Shown piece by piece: positions 9,542 to 15,846 of a stretch of 64,000 bases of DNA (the stretch's first letter is position 1; the number at the start of each line of letters is the position of its first letter). The translations under genes and the position numbers were made by a program. Origin of the DNA: Pseudomonas viridiflava (GTDB taxonomy: Bacteria > Pseudomonadota > Gammaproteobacteria > Pseudomonadales > Pseudomonadaceae); NCBI RefSeq assembly GCF_900573885.1, contig NZ_UPSE01000453.1:1-64000 (forward strand), given 5' to 3'. Below the pieces are notes generated by a model. It searched no databases, was not told where the DNA came from, and saw nothing but the letters and a program-made list of their open reading frames with translations.

Positions 9542-10498
9542 ATGGCAAACGTACGTCAACTCTCCTCAGGGAACTGGAACGCCCAAGTTCGCATCAAGGG
9601 CAATCCGCCCCAATCTAAAACCTTCCCTACCCAAGAGGCTGCCCTTCAATGGGCTAAGCAGCTTGAGGCCGTCAACAAGCAACACAAAACCCACACCATC
9701 TACTCCCTAGGCATGACCTATTGCGAATCCCGCCTCAGAGGCAAGGGCAGCTATCACCATGCGCTGCAACTTGTGGAGCAACTGGCCCTCTCCTTTCCCC
9801 AACCCATCCACGAGATAACCCCGCAGCAGGTGAATGACTTCAAGCTAAGGCGGCTAAAGGTTGTTAAGCCTGCCACTTGCAGAACACAGCTAGCGTTCAT
9901 GTCCCGCTTCTTCAGGTTCGCTAAGCGGGAGCTGCTAATAGACATAGCCAACCCGCTGGAAGACATAGCCCTACCACCAGCCTCCAGAGCCAGCGATAAA
10001 GTGGTAAGTCCGGGAGAGCTAGCCCGTTTACTGCACCACCTAACCCCAGTCACGGCAATGATTACGGAGCTTGCTTACGAAACAGCTATGAGGCGTTCAG
10101 AGATAGTGAAGCTAACCATTGATTGCGTTCACTTGGACGAGCGTATTGCGGATGTAATCGACGGTAAGAACGGCACTCGCTCAGTGCCCCTCACGTTGCG
10201 TGCTGTAGAGCTCCTAAGAGACGCCATTCAGAAGGCTAAAGCCAAACGCAAGCCATCCCCTAGGCTATTCAATATCACACCTCACAGCGTCTCTACGGCC
10301 GTTAGGAGAGCAAGAGAGAAAGCAGAGCTATCTGACACTGTACGACTACACCAGTTAAGACACACACGGATTACTAACGTAGCCAAAAAGGGTTTTAACA
10401 ATGCTCAGATAATGATTGTCTCTGGCCATCGAGACACTAGGTCTGTTGCTCGCTACTCACATCTAAATGCCAGAGACGTAATCCACCTTATTGATTGA
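9542..10498 (+). CDS. int: Tyrosine recombinase (island integrase)
   Basis: This 318-residue integrase cuts and rejoins the attachment sites. The N-terminus (about residues 1-45, GNWNAQVRIKG...AALQWAKQLE) resembles the arm-binding domain of phage integrases. A SAM-like core-binding domain follows (about 50-140), then the catalytic domain (about 155-318). Visible catalytic residues are Arg184 (AMRRSEI), Lys209 (DGKNGTRSVPL), His270 and Arg273 (LHQLRHTR), His296 (SGHRDTR) and Tyr305 (ARYSHL). All are intact. The gene starts 76 bases inside the left repeat and reads into the island. No strong ribosome site precedes it. The sequence is probably functional. Confidence 0.95.
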   Translation: MANVRQLSSGNWNAQVRIKGNPPQSKTFPTQEAALQWAKQLEAVNKQHKTHTIYSLGMTYCESRLRGKGSYHHALQLVEQLALSFPQPIHEITPQQVNDFKLRRLKVVKPATCRTQLAFMSRFFRFAKRELLIDIANPLEDIALPPASRASDKVVSPGELARLLHHLTPVTAMITELAYETAMRRSEIVKLTIDCVHLDERIADVIDGKNGTRSVPLTLRAVELLRDAIQKAKAKRKPSPRLFNITPHSVSTAVRRAREKAELSDTVRLHQLRHTRITNVAKKGFNNAQIMIVSGHRDTRSVARYSHLNARDVIHLID

Positions 10499-10819
10499 TT
10501 AGCCGCCCCTCAACGAAGCCTCTAGGAGCTCTTCCTAGGGGCGCTACTGCATAAATGCACACACCTCAAAGCCTCTCAATAGCAACGCTCACAGAGAGCC
10601 TATGGGTGATCTCTAACCACCACCCAAGCCACACGCAAGAACAAACGAACCACAAATGTTACTAGCCAAAACGGAATATACGACCCTGTCCGTAGACAAA
10701 ACCTAGAATCGTCAGTAGTACCTATATAGATAATGAGTTTTTCAGCCCACTCCTTATGCGGTAACACAGCAAGAGGCATTATCTAGAGAAAATAAAATCG
10801 AGAATCGAGAGCAGAGAAC
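10499..10819. other. Island spacer between integrase and winged-helix gene
   Basis: This 321-base stretch has no convincing ORF. An AT-rich segment (TATATAGATAAT, 10723-10734) could contain the -10 of a promoter for the downstream genes, but I see no good -35. AGGAGCTCTTCCTAGGGG (10526-10543) after int contains a short AGGAGCTC/CTTCCT-type imperfect palindrome. Confidence 0.4.
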
Positions 10820-11086
10820 ATGACAACCATCGAAGAAATTGTGCGAATTCGGCACAAGCACCTTAAAACCATCTCATCAAAACTAATCTTTCTAATGATC
10901 CGCAATAGAGCGGATGGAGAAGGATGGTCGACAATCAGCATTGCAGACTTTTCACATGAGACAGGTATGCCGTTGAAATCCATTACCAGAGTTCTCAAAA
11001 GACTCCAGTCTTTAGGATTGATAGAACTAAACCCCGAGAAAGCCAAACCCAATAGCACCAACCAATATCGAATTATCGACCTATAG
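10820..11086 (+). CDS. Small winged-helix DNA-binding protein
   Basis: This 88-residue protein is almost entirely a winged helix-turn-helix. It has a helix segment KLIFLMIRNRADGEG, the recognition region ISIADFSHETGMPLKSITRVLKRL (about residues 38-63) and a wing LGLIELNPEKAKPNSTNQYRI. The fold resembles MarR-like or phage replication/regulatory modules. As the first gene of the central operon it is a good candidate for the island's regulator or excisionase-type factor. No family name can be assigned from sequence alone. Confidence 0.7.
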   Translation: MTTIEEIVRIRHKHLKTISSKLIFLMIRNRADGEGWSTISIADFSHETGMPLKSITRVLKRLQSLGLIELNPEKAKPNSTNQYRIIDL

Positions 11087-11095
11087 GAAAACAAG

Positions 11096-11545
11096 ATGAC
11101 TAAGCAACTAAATCCACATGACATTTTTGAAATAGCCAAAGCTACAGGCCGTTCACCATCTGAAGTAATGGACATCGCACAACGGGAAGGATGGGAAATT
11201 ACTAACGACGCATACAGACAAGAGCCTCTTAAAGTTCAAGGCAGCGTAATGAGTGATCCAGCAAGGGCAGTTGAATTGATGCGCGAGCTTAGAGAAAAAT
11301 CCACTAGAGAACTCTATCGTAACGACCCAATTGTACGAGAGAGCCTTGACGTTCAGGCCGCATTCAATGCAGGCAAGAGCGCCACTAACACTAAATCTAG
11401 CAACCTGAACTATGACGAATACGGAAATCTAGCAGGAATCAAAAACTCCGTTGTGTCCGGGGTGAATGCCACTTGCAGCAATCAGACCGATCTTATGCGC
11501 GCCATCAAAGCTAACCTTTTGAAAAACTACGGCCTATCCGAATGA
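11096..11545 (+). CDS. Hypothetical island protein, 149 residues
   Basis: I do not recognise this protein. It is hydrophilic, with no signal peptide or membrane segment. The N-terminus (NPHDIFEIAKATGRSPSEVM) looks like a short helix-turn-helix-like helical unit, and the middle is Asn/Ser/Lys-rich and probably disordered. It starts nine bases after the winged-helix gene and its stop overlaps the next start, so all three are likely co-translated. Confidence 0.65.
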   Translation: MTKQLNPHDIFEIAKATGRSPSEVMDIAQREGWEITNDAYRQEPLKVQGSVMSDPARAVELMRELREKSTRELYRNDPIVRESLDVQAAFNAGKSATNTKSSNLNYDEYGNLAGIKNSVVSGVNATCSNQTDLMRAIKANLLKNYGLSE

Positions 11546-11826
11546 GCGAAAGAGAATTTTATAGGTCAGATGCAGAGTCTAAATACCTAGCCAAAAGAAA
11601 GCTTGAAGCTAGGAAGATTTCTGAAGACGCCTCTACCAGAAACTCGATGCTTGTAGGAGCCATTAAAGAGTACAAGAGCATCAGCTATCAGATGAATCAG
11701 CGCGGTCAATATCAATGTGTAAAACTACACCCACTCAGCGGCCTTGATGGAACATTTACATCTAGCCATGCCCTCCACTCCATTATTGACAATATGGAGA
11801 TACAAGGAACCCTTGAAAAATCTTAA
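11542..11826 (+). CDS. Hypothetical island protein, 94 residues
   Basis: I do not recognise this charged, soluble protein (N-terminus MSEREFYRSDAESKYLAKRK). Its ATG overlaps the preceding stop in an ATGA arrangement, typical of translational coupling. The C-terminal half (YQCVKLHPLSGLDGTF) is the most structured-looking part. The function is unknown. Confidence 0.6.
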   Translation: MSEREFYRSDAESKYLAKRKLEARKISEDASTRNSMLVGAIKEYKSISYQMNQRGQYQCVKLHPLSGLDGTFTSSHALHSIIDNMEIQGTLEKS

Positions 11827-11942
11827 AGCAACTACTCACTAGCTGGGTCATCACCCTTCTCTGCATCAGCCTCACCGCGTTAACCCTCCTAACTTCAGCA
11901 GCCTTGGCACTCGCAATATTCCGAGCGCTTCTAAGTGCCTAG
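11817..11942 (+). CDS. Possible tiny membrane peptide without canonical start
   Basis: Between two island genes an open frame of 41 codons encodes a strikingly hydrophobic helix (SWVITLLCISL, TALTLLTSAALALAIF). It is preceded in frame by TGA (11814-11816) and has no ATG, GTG or TTG before the helix. It could be read only from a rare start codon or by a -1 slip on the GAAAAAT run at the end of the 94-residue gene. The hydrophobic pattern is real; expression is speculative. Confidence 0.2.
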   Translation, partial: KILKQLLTSWVITLLCISLTALTLLTSAALALAIFRALLSA

Positions 11943-11962
11943 ACTTGTCCGGAAGATAAGCC

Positions 11963-13099
11963 ATGATTAACAAGACCATATTCCTAGCAGAAGCATTGCC
12001 CGGCAGTGGGAAATCTACAAAATTTATTGAGACTCTACCTGCCTTAATCACAGCCTCCAAGATCGTTTACGCAATGCCTACCACCGCTCTCGTGGAGGAA
12101 TTGGAGCTAAACATTAAAACCCGCTCTGGGATCGTGCCCAAAGCCATCACATCAAATACGACAGACCAAGTAATTGCCACTATCGAGAACGCCTTAGCTC
12201 AGGCAGTACACCCTTTACTAATGATTACTCATGAAGCTTTGAGAAAAGTGGACGCACGTTTACTGGCTGGATGGGAGCTAGTAGTGGATGAGGTGCCGAG
12301 CGTGTCCGACTGCAAGGGCTACAACTTTGACAGCATCAGCTATCTCAGCAGCCTTGACCGCTACCTCACGGTAGGTGAAGACAAGAAAGCCTCACTCAAG
12401 CCAGAGCATGTAGCCCTAGTGGAGAATATGCTAAAGGCCAAGGAAGGGAGCGCGCTTAGCAGCTCTGCTCTTGAGGTTCTAAAGGCCATGCTCACCCCTA
12501 GATGCAGTGTTGAGGTCGAGCAGCAGAGTGTGAAAGGTAAGCGCCTAGTACGCATAGTGCGTTATCGAGATTTCCTACCAGCTTTCTCCTACGCAAATAG
12601 TGTTCATGTGTTAGCGAACAACGTCCGAGATACTCTTCTAGGCGTACATGCTGAAAGCCAAGGCTGGTGCTTTGAACCCTCAGTCTTTACGCCTGAATTT
12701 GATGGCTACGGTAAACGAGTTGAGCTTCATCCTTTTCTGAAGGGTAAATATTCAAAAACACAAAGTCTAATGCAAAGGAATGGCCGCTCTATTGAAGCTT
12801 GGGAGGACGATACTCAACTGGCATTCTGGCTACATGGTGTAACGGCGATGATTGCAGATAAAGAAAGCCTAGCCTTTATGCATGACTGGGTTAAATTTAA
12901 CTTTGAGCAAAACATCACCCGACTGCCCATTGATAGCAGGGGCATTAATGGCTATCAGGATAGACACATTGCCATATGTTTACAGCATGGCAACGTCAGC
13001 AGAGATGACGCACTCAGCTTTCATAGTCTAAGTTACATGCTGGGAATATCTGTATCCGATATCAGAAAGGCTATTGAATTTGAGCGATTCTATGAATAA
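11963..13099 (+). CDS. Helicase-like replication protein, N-terminal part
   Basis: These 378 residues show superfamily-2-type helicase features. There is a P-loop ALPGSGKST (residues 11-19), motif Ia AMPTTALVEEL (about 37-47), ITHEAL (89-94), and a DEAD-like Walker B VVDEVPS (107-113). Late in the ORF LPIDSRGINGYQDRH (321-335) looks like helicase domain 2. The ORF stops at TAA 13097-13099, just before the expected arginine-finger motif VI. That motif is found in the same frame straight after the stop (QAVARTSLRD). The protein is therefore probably truncated by a nonsense codon. In related small islands such proteins drive element replication. ATPase activity of the truncated form is doubtful. 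Confidence 0.75.
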   Translation: MINKTIFLAEALPGSGKSTKFIETLPALITASKIVYAMPTTALVEELELNIKTRSGIVPKAITSNTTDQVIATIENALAQAVHPLLMITHEALRKVDARLLAGWELVVDEVPSVSDCKGYNFDSISYLSSLDRYLTVGEDKKASLKPEHVALVENMLKAKEGSALSSSALEVLKAMLTPRCSVEVEQQSVKGKRLVRIVRYRDFLPAFSYANSVHVLANNVRDTLLGVHAESQGWCFEPSVFTPEFDGYGKRVELHPFLKGKYSKTQSLMQRNGRSIEAWEDDTQLAFWLHGVTAMIADKESLAFMHDWVKFNFEQNITRLPIDSRGINGYQDRHIAICLQHGNVSRDDALSFHSLSYMLGISVSDIRKAIEFERFYE

Positions 13100-13174
13100 A
13101 CCCTTCAGGCAGTCGCAAGAACATCGCTTAGAGATAGAGACACACAAGAGCCTGTAATTCTATTCGTTCAGAGC

Positions 13175-13417
13175 ATGGAAATGGCCAAGTACCTAAAGCA
13201 ATTGTTAGGACGGTTAGCCACCATCAATACTGAGCTGATGCAGACGCCATGGGAAAAGGAACAGTCAGCCAAGAAAAAGGCCAAGGCCTCGCTACAGGTT
13301 GAGGCTGTATCTTTATTCATTGAGAAAGGATTAGAACGAAAGGCCATTGCAGAAAAGCTTAATGTGAACTATGTGACCGTTAGACGCTGGACTAAAAGCT
13401 TAGAACGCGCAGCTTAG
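13175..13417 (+). CDS. C-terminal HTH part of the helicase frame
   Basis: This is an 80-residue ORF if translation restarts at ATG 13175 (or 13181), with no clear ribosome site. The second half is a helix-turn-helix (LERKAIAEKLNVNYVTVRRW, about residues 52-71) preceded by a lysine-rich linker. It lies in the same frame as the preceding helicase ORF, separated only by one TAA and 25 sense codons, so it is more likely the original C-terminal DNA-binding domain of that protein than an independent gene. The adjacent TTTGATCA repeats are a plausible binding target. Confidence 0.45.
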   Translation: MEMAKYLKQLLGRLATINTELMQTPWEKEQSAKKKAKASLQVEAVSLFIEKGLERKAIAEKLNVNYVTVRRWTKSLERAA

Positions 13418-13917
13418 TAATTTTGATCAGCGTCACCATGATTTGATCATTTTTCCTTAAAGACTCTTTAAGAGATTTTGATCAATTTACATATCTCCTT
13501 AGTGATCTAAAAAGCCACCCTGCTTCGCAGCATCACTAGTACGCTTTCAAACAACAGTTTAGACAACCACCTAAACCTAGTATCAGCTAGGAGATTTTAG
13601 CCATGATAGATACCTACCAAGTATTTACATTTAGCTAATACCAAGATCAAAAGCAACGTCAGCAGAGCTGACAAAAGCAACGCCTGCGGCAGCAGAAGCA
13701 CGCATTAAAAGAGAGATCAAGAGCGGACACACTAGAGACACCCATTAGCGGAATGTCTAATAACTTATACCCTAATAGCTCTTGATCTCTAAATGCGTAA
13801 AGCCCGATAGGGCGTGTCAGCTTGCTGACGGTGCTCTTGCTCTACCCTTGCGGAGCAAAGCCCTCGCCGGCTTGAGGCGCCTACTACCACCTAATATAAA
13901 TACAACAAGGAACCACA
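13418..13917. other. Repeat- and hairpin-rich non-coding region, candidate origin
   Basis: These 500 bases have no credible ORF. Directly after the helix-turn-helix frame come three TTTGATCA copies (13422-13429, 13442-13449, 13477-13484), with a perfect CTTAAAG/CTTTAAG hairpin (13456-13472) between the second and third. Further on are two GTCAGC/GCTGAC hairpins (13658-13672 and 13816-13829). A long inverted repeat is formed by ACGCATT...AGAGATCAAGAGC (13700-13724) and its complement (13778-13798) around a 53-base AT-rich loop. Iterons, hairpins and a neighbouring helicase fit a replication origin. A structured regulatory RNA is the main alternative. Confidence 0.5.
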
Positions 13918-14280
13918 ATGAATATTCCAGATGACGGAAAACAGAAGTACATCGAGGCCTACTCTCATAGCGTACTTGCTAAACAATGGGACATTAGTTT
14001 GCTAACACTAGATAAACATGCGAAGGAAAACGCTTGGGACATCGAACACAAGCTGTATTGGCAAGACGTCGCTATCGAAATGCTGAAGAAGGGTGCGGAG
14101 GAGGCTAACTATGTAGCGGTTAAGGAACTCCTCAAAGCTGTAGGCATAACCAGACCTGTCGGAAGACCCACTAAGGTAGAAGTCGAGAGACACATTGCTA
14201 TAGAGGCCAGAATCGAAAATGACTATCTACAAGACATTGCCCGCCTAGGCAAAGAAAGCAGCCTAAAAGCGGTAAAATAG
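13918..14280 (+). CDS. Small island protein with GRPTK tail
   Basis: This 120-residue, soluble, mostly helical protein follows an AAGGAACCACA ribosome site. The N-terminal half (AKQWDISLLTLDKHAKENAWD) looks like a helical DNA-binding unit. The C-terminal part VGRPTKVEVERHIAIEARI followed by NDYLQDIARL resembles a tail I associate with small phage proteins, including terminase small-subunit-like proteins. If so, it could redirect a helper phage's packaging machinery. That is inference from pattern, and I cannot name the family with confidence. Confidence 0.6.
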   Translation: MNIPDDGKQKYIEAYSHSVLAKQWDISLLTLDKHAKENAWDIEHKLYWQDVAIEMLKKGAEEANYVAVKELLKAVGITRPVGRPTKVEVERHIAIEARIENDYLQDIARLGKESSLKAVK

Positions 14281-14346
14281 AAATAGATATTTAATTTAGA
14301 TACATGCTTCGCAATGTCTTTTAGGGAGCAGGACCACTTCTACAAA

Positions 14347-15240
14347 TTACCACAGACGTTCTTGACGAGCATTTCTTACTATCCAAACAAGAAAATCTGT
14401 ACCACTCGGCGTAATCAGCACCCGGCCATTTTCCTCTACGATCAATTCCCTATGCTTAAGAAAGACGAGATAACCATTGGAATCCCACTGATCTAATGCG
14501 GGCTTGTTCTGCTGCTGATGGGTCACCCACAGAGCTTCGACCTCCTCTCTACTTGCGCCAAACGTTGTACGCTCATTTAGGTAACGCAGAAGATCAATCT
14601 GCCCTCCAAATATATGCGCATAGATATTCTCGAAGATGAACAGGACACGCGTTGCGAGAAGGTGCTCTCTTAGATACTGCATTTTTCTAGAGTCGTCCAA
14701 GCGAGCTAGGTCAGCGCCAATAAAATCAGCGACCTTTCTGTAAATATTAGGGTACTCAGCAGCAACTGGCGGCGGTGGAATAGTTCCTGCAGGCCAAGCT
14801 GCATTAATAGGGGCTGCGGATAAGAAGGTATGAGCCGCTCTATCAACTGGCTCGAGCTGAACGTCAGTTGGAATCTGGTCTCTGAGAACGATCCTTTGCG
14901 GGCCTAGCTCTACGATTCTAGGAAAGATCGCTCGGAGCTCGCGACGAAAAGCTACAACCGTCCCCAGAAAGATAAAGAACACTGCATGCGGCCACTCGAA
15001 GCCAAACCAAATGGCTGCGCTAAACCTTACGAGCCATTCCCACAAAGCCAACTGCCAGCAATCCATTTCACTCACCCCAATCATGTCCTTGAAGGCAATC
15101 AGATTCTCGGTATTCGCCGACAGTGTGGCAATGTCGGCCTTATAAGCATAGACATCGAGCCAGCCTCCTTTCCCAAGAACGCCGAATTTCTTTGAGAAAT
15201 TTGCGAGCTGAAATGTACATAGAGGAAGCCCCCATGACAC
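14347..15240 (-). CDS. Hypothetical membrane protein, possible island cargo
   Basis: I do not recognise this 297-residue protein. It reads against the other island genes. A hydrophobic stretch (about residues 70-95, SAAIWFGF...VFFIFLGTVVAF) forms a likely hairpin or single membrane segment, preceded by about 65 soluble residues and followed by about 200. The C-terminal half contains a helical region (MQYLREHLLATRVLFIFENIY cut short here) and a winged-helix-like end (LKHRELIVEENGRVLITPSG). The chosen GTG (15238-15240) follows a G-rich stretch; ATG 15084 is an alternative. Its place at the tRNA end, opposite orientation and different character fit accessory cargo, perhaps phage defence, but no defence motif is visible. 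Confidence 0.65.
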   Translation of the reverse strand: MSWGLPLCTFQLANFSKKFGVLGKGGWLDVYAYKADIATLSANTENLIAFKDMIGVSEMDCWQLALWEWLVRFSAAIWFGFEWPHAVFFIFLGTVVAFRRELRAIFPRIVELGPQRIVLRDQIPTDVQLEPVDRAAHTFLSAAPINAAWPAGTIPPPPVAAEYPNIYRKVADFIGADLARLDDSRKMQYLREHLLATRVLFIFENIYAHIFGGQIDLLRYLNERTTFGASREEVEALWVTHQQQNKPALDQWDSNGYLVFLKHRELIVEENGRVLITPSGTDFLVWIVRNARQERLW

Positions 15241-15391
15241 CCCCTGCCCCGCCCTTTGAGCGGCCCGCCCTAAATCTCAAGCCACATGACTCACTAAGAC
15301 GCCATCCAACATAAATTTTCTGAGTGGTTACGACTTGCCGCAGGCGTCTTGTGGCTGGCAGGCACCTGACCTGGGCACGACACAGGAAAGC

Positions 15392-15480
15392 ATGCGCCTC
15401 CAGTGCAGGCACGTAGCTCAGTTGGTTAGAGCATAGCCATTGTGAGCCCGCGAGCAATGAGCACCACCTTAACTAAGTGG
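15392..15480 (+). pseudogene. Inverted, broken tRNA-Val copy inside the island
   Basis: On the plus strand 15392-15433 matches the start of the tRNA-Val transcript (42 bases, one mismatch). It runs from just after the promoter -10 through the acceptor strand AGGCACG and the D arm GCTCAGTTGGTTAGAGC. A 30-base insertion follows, flanked by GAGCA on both sides. The match then resumes weakly as GAGCACCACCTT and an anticodon-arm-like CCACCTTAACTAAGTGG. The T arm and 3' acceptor are absent, so it cannot make a tRNA. It is inverted relative to the intact gene at 15676-15752. Confidence 0.75.
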
Positions 15481-15518
15481 GGCTATCTCTAGGAATATCA
15501 GTAGGTTAGCTATGTCCG

Positions 15519-15579
15519 TTCACACTAAACGCTGTGAAGGAGGGAGAAACAGATGGCCGTTCACATTGCCCACTGTGAA
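15519..15579. repeat. Paired CCGTTCACA-N8-TGTGAA sites near the right attachment site
   Basis: Two 20-base units, TTCACACTAAACGCTGTGAA (15519-15538) and TTCACATTGCCCACTGTGAA (15560-15579), share TTCACA-N8-TGTGAA. Both are preceded by CCG and start 41 bases apart, close to four helical turns. A half site TGTGAA follows at 15594-15599, and TTCACA occurs at 9519-9524 by the integrase. They could be integrase arm sites or operators of the island regulator. Confidence 0.6.
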
Positions 15580-15616
15580 TACAGCAGGTAACTTGTGAAG
15601 GTTTTCTAGAGGAAAA

Positions 15617-15645
15617 CAAAAAAGGCAACCCGTTCGGATTGCCTT
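15617..15645 (-). terminator. Terminator after the intact tRNA-Val
   Basis: On the minus strand a stem AAGGCAA/TTGCCTT is followed by TTTTTG TTTT. The island thus supplies a new terminator for tRNA-Val, replacing the original one at 9387-9412. Confidence 0.75.
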
Positions 15646-15671
15646 CTATGACCCGTGCAGAGCGGGCTTTG

Positions 15672-15722
15672 TGTTTGGTAGGCACGATTGGACTCGAACC
15701 AACGACCCCCACCATGTCAAGG
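15672..15722 (-). repeat. Right attachment repeat (within intact tRNA-Val)
   Basis: This copy is identical over 51 bases to 9415-9465. It covers the tRNA 3' end from just beyond the CCA up to the anticodon stem, so integration rebuilt a complete tRNA. Confidence 0.93.
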
Positions 15723-15752
15723 TGGTGCTCTAACCAACTGAGCTACGTGCCT
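15676..15752 (-). tRNA. tRNA-Val (anticodon GAC)
   Basis: This complete 77-base cloverleaf has acceptor strands AGGCACG/CGTGCCT, discriminator A, an encoded CCA, D arm GCTCAGTTGGTTAGAGC, anticodon stem CCACC/GGTGG with loop TTGACAT, and T arm GGTTCGAGTCC. It is the integration target of the island. Confidence 0.97.
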
Positions 15753-15765
15753 GCAATGGAGGCGC

Positions 15766-15793
15766 ATTCTACGGAGGAAGGTGAAAGAGTCAA
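15766..15793 (-). promoter_or_regulatory. tRNA-Val promoter
   Basis: The minus strand shows TTGACT, a 16-base spacer and TAGAAT, ending 13 bases before the mature tRNA 5' end, with a GC-rich discriminator typical of stable-RNA promoters. Confidence 0.8.
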
Positions 15794-15846
15794 CTATTTT
15801 CTCGCTAACTACCTGAATAAACGTATTTTTTACTGTTCAGGCCAGC

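Larger units (their letters stand above)
11963..13417 (+). pseudogene. Full helicase reading frame interrupted by one in-frame TAA
   Basis: Reading from 11963 to 13417 in a single frame gives about 484 codons with one stop, TAA at 13097-13099. The 25 codons between this stop and the downstream ATG (13175) continue as helicase sequence (TLQAVARTSLRDRDTQEPV), including a motif VI-like Q..xR..LR. After it comes a C-terminal helix-turn-helix. The simplest reading is one gene broken by a point mutation, for example CAA to TAA. Readthrough, or use of two separate polypeptides, is possible. Confidence 0.65.
9415..15722. mobile_element. tRNA-Val integrative island, satellite-like, about 6.3 kb
   Basis: The island is bounded by 51-base direct repeats of the tRNA-Val 3' half, with a tyrosine integrase immediately inside the left repeat. 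Base composition is visibly lower in GC than the flanks and codon use differs. Contents: integrase, winged-helix protein, two coupled small unknown ORFs, a helicase-like replication gene with an in-frame stop, a repeat-rich non-coding region, a small GRPTK protein and a divergent membrane protein. There are no conjugation, capsid or tail genes. Size and content fit a phage satellite or minimal integrative replicon; that class assignment is inference. Removing it would restore tRNA-Val followed by its terminator and thrS. Confidence 0.9.

Noticed and set aside
9349-9618. An 89-codon ORF across the left attachment repeat and integrase start
   Set aside because: It overlaps the tRNA fragment, the terminator region and the integrase in another frame; no family features.
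14314-14496. A 60-codon plus-strand ORF at the end of the membrane-protein gene
   Set aside because: It is antisense to the 3' end of the better-supported 297-residue gene and has no clear ribosome site.
9415-15722. The island as an integrative conjugative element or complete prophage
   Set aside because: Too small, and no relaxase, secretion, capsid, portal or tail genes are seen.
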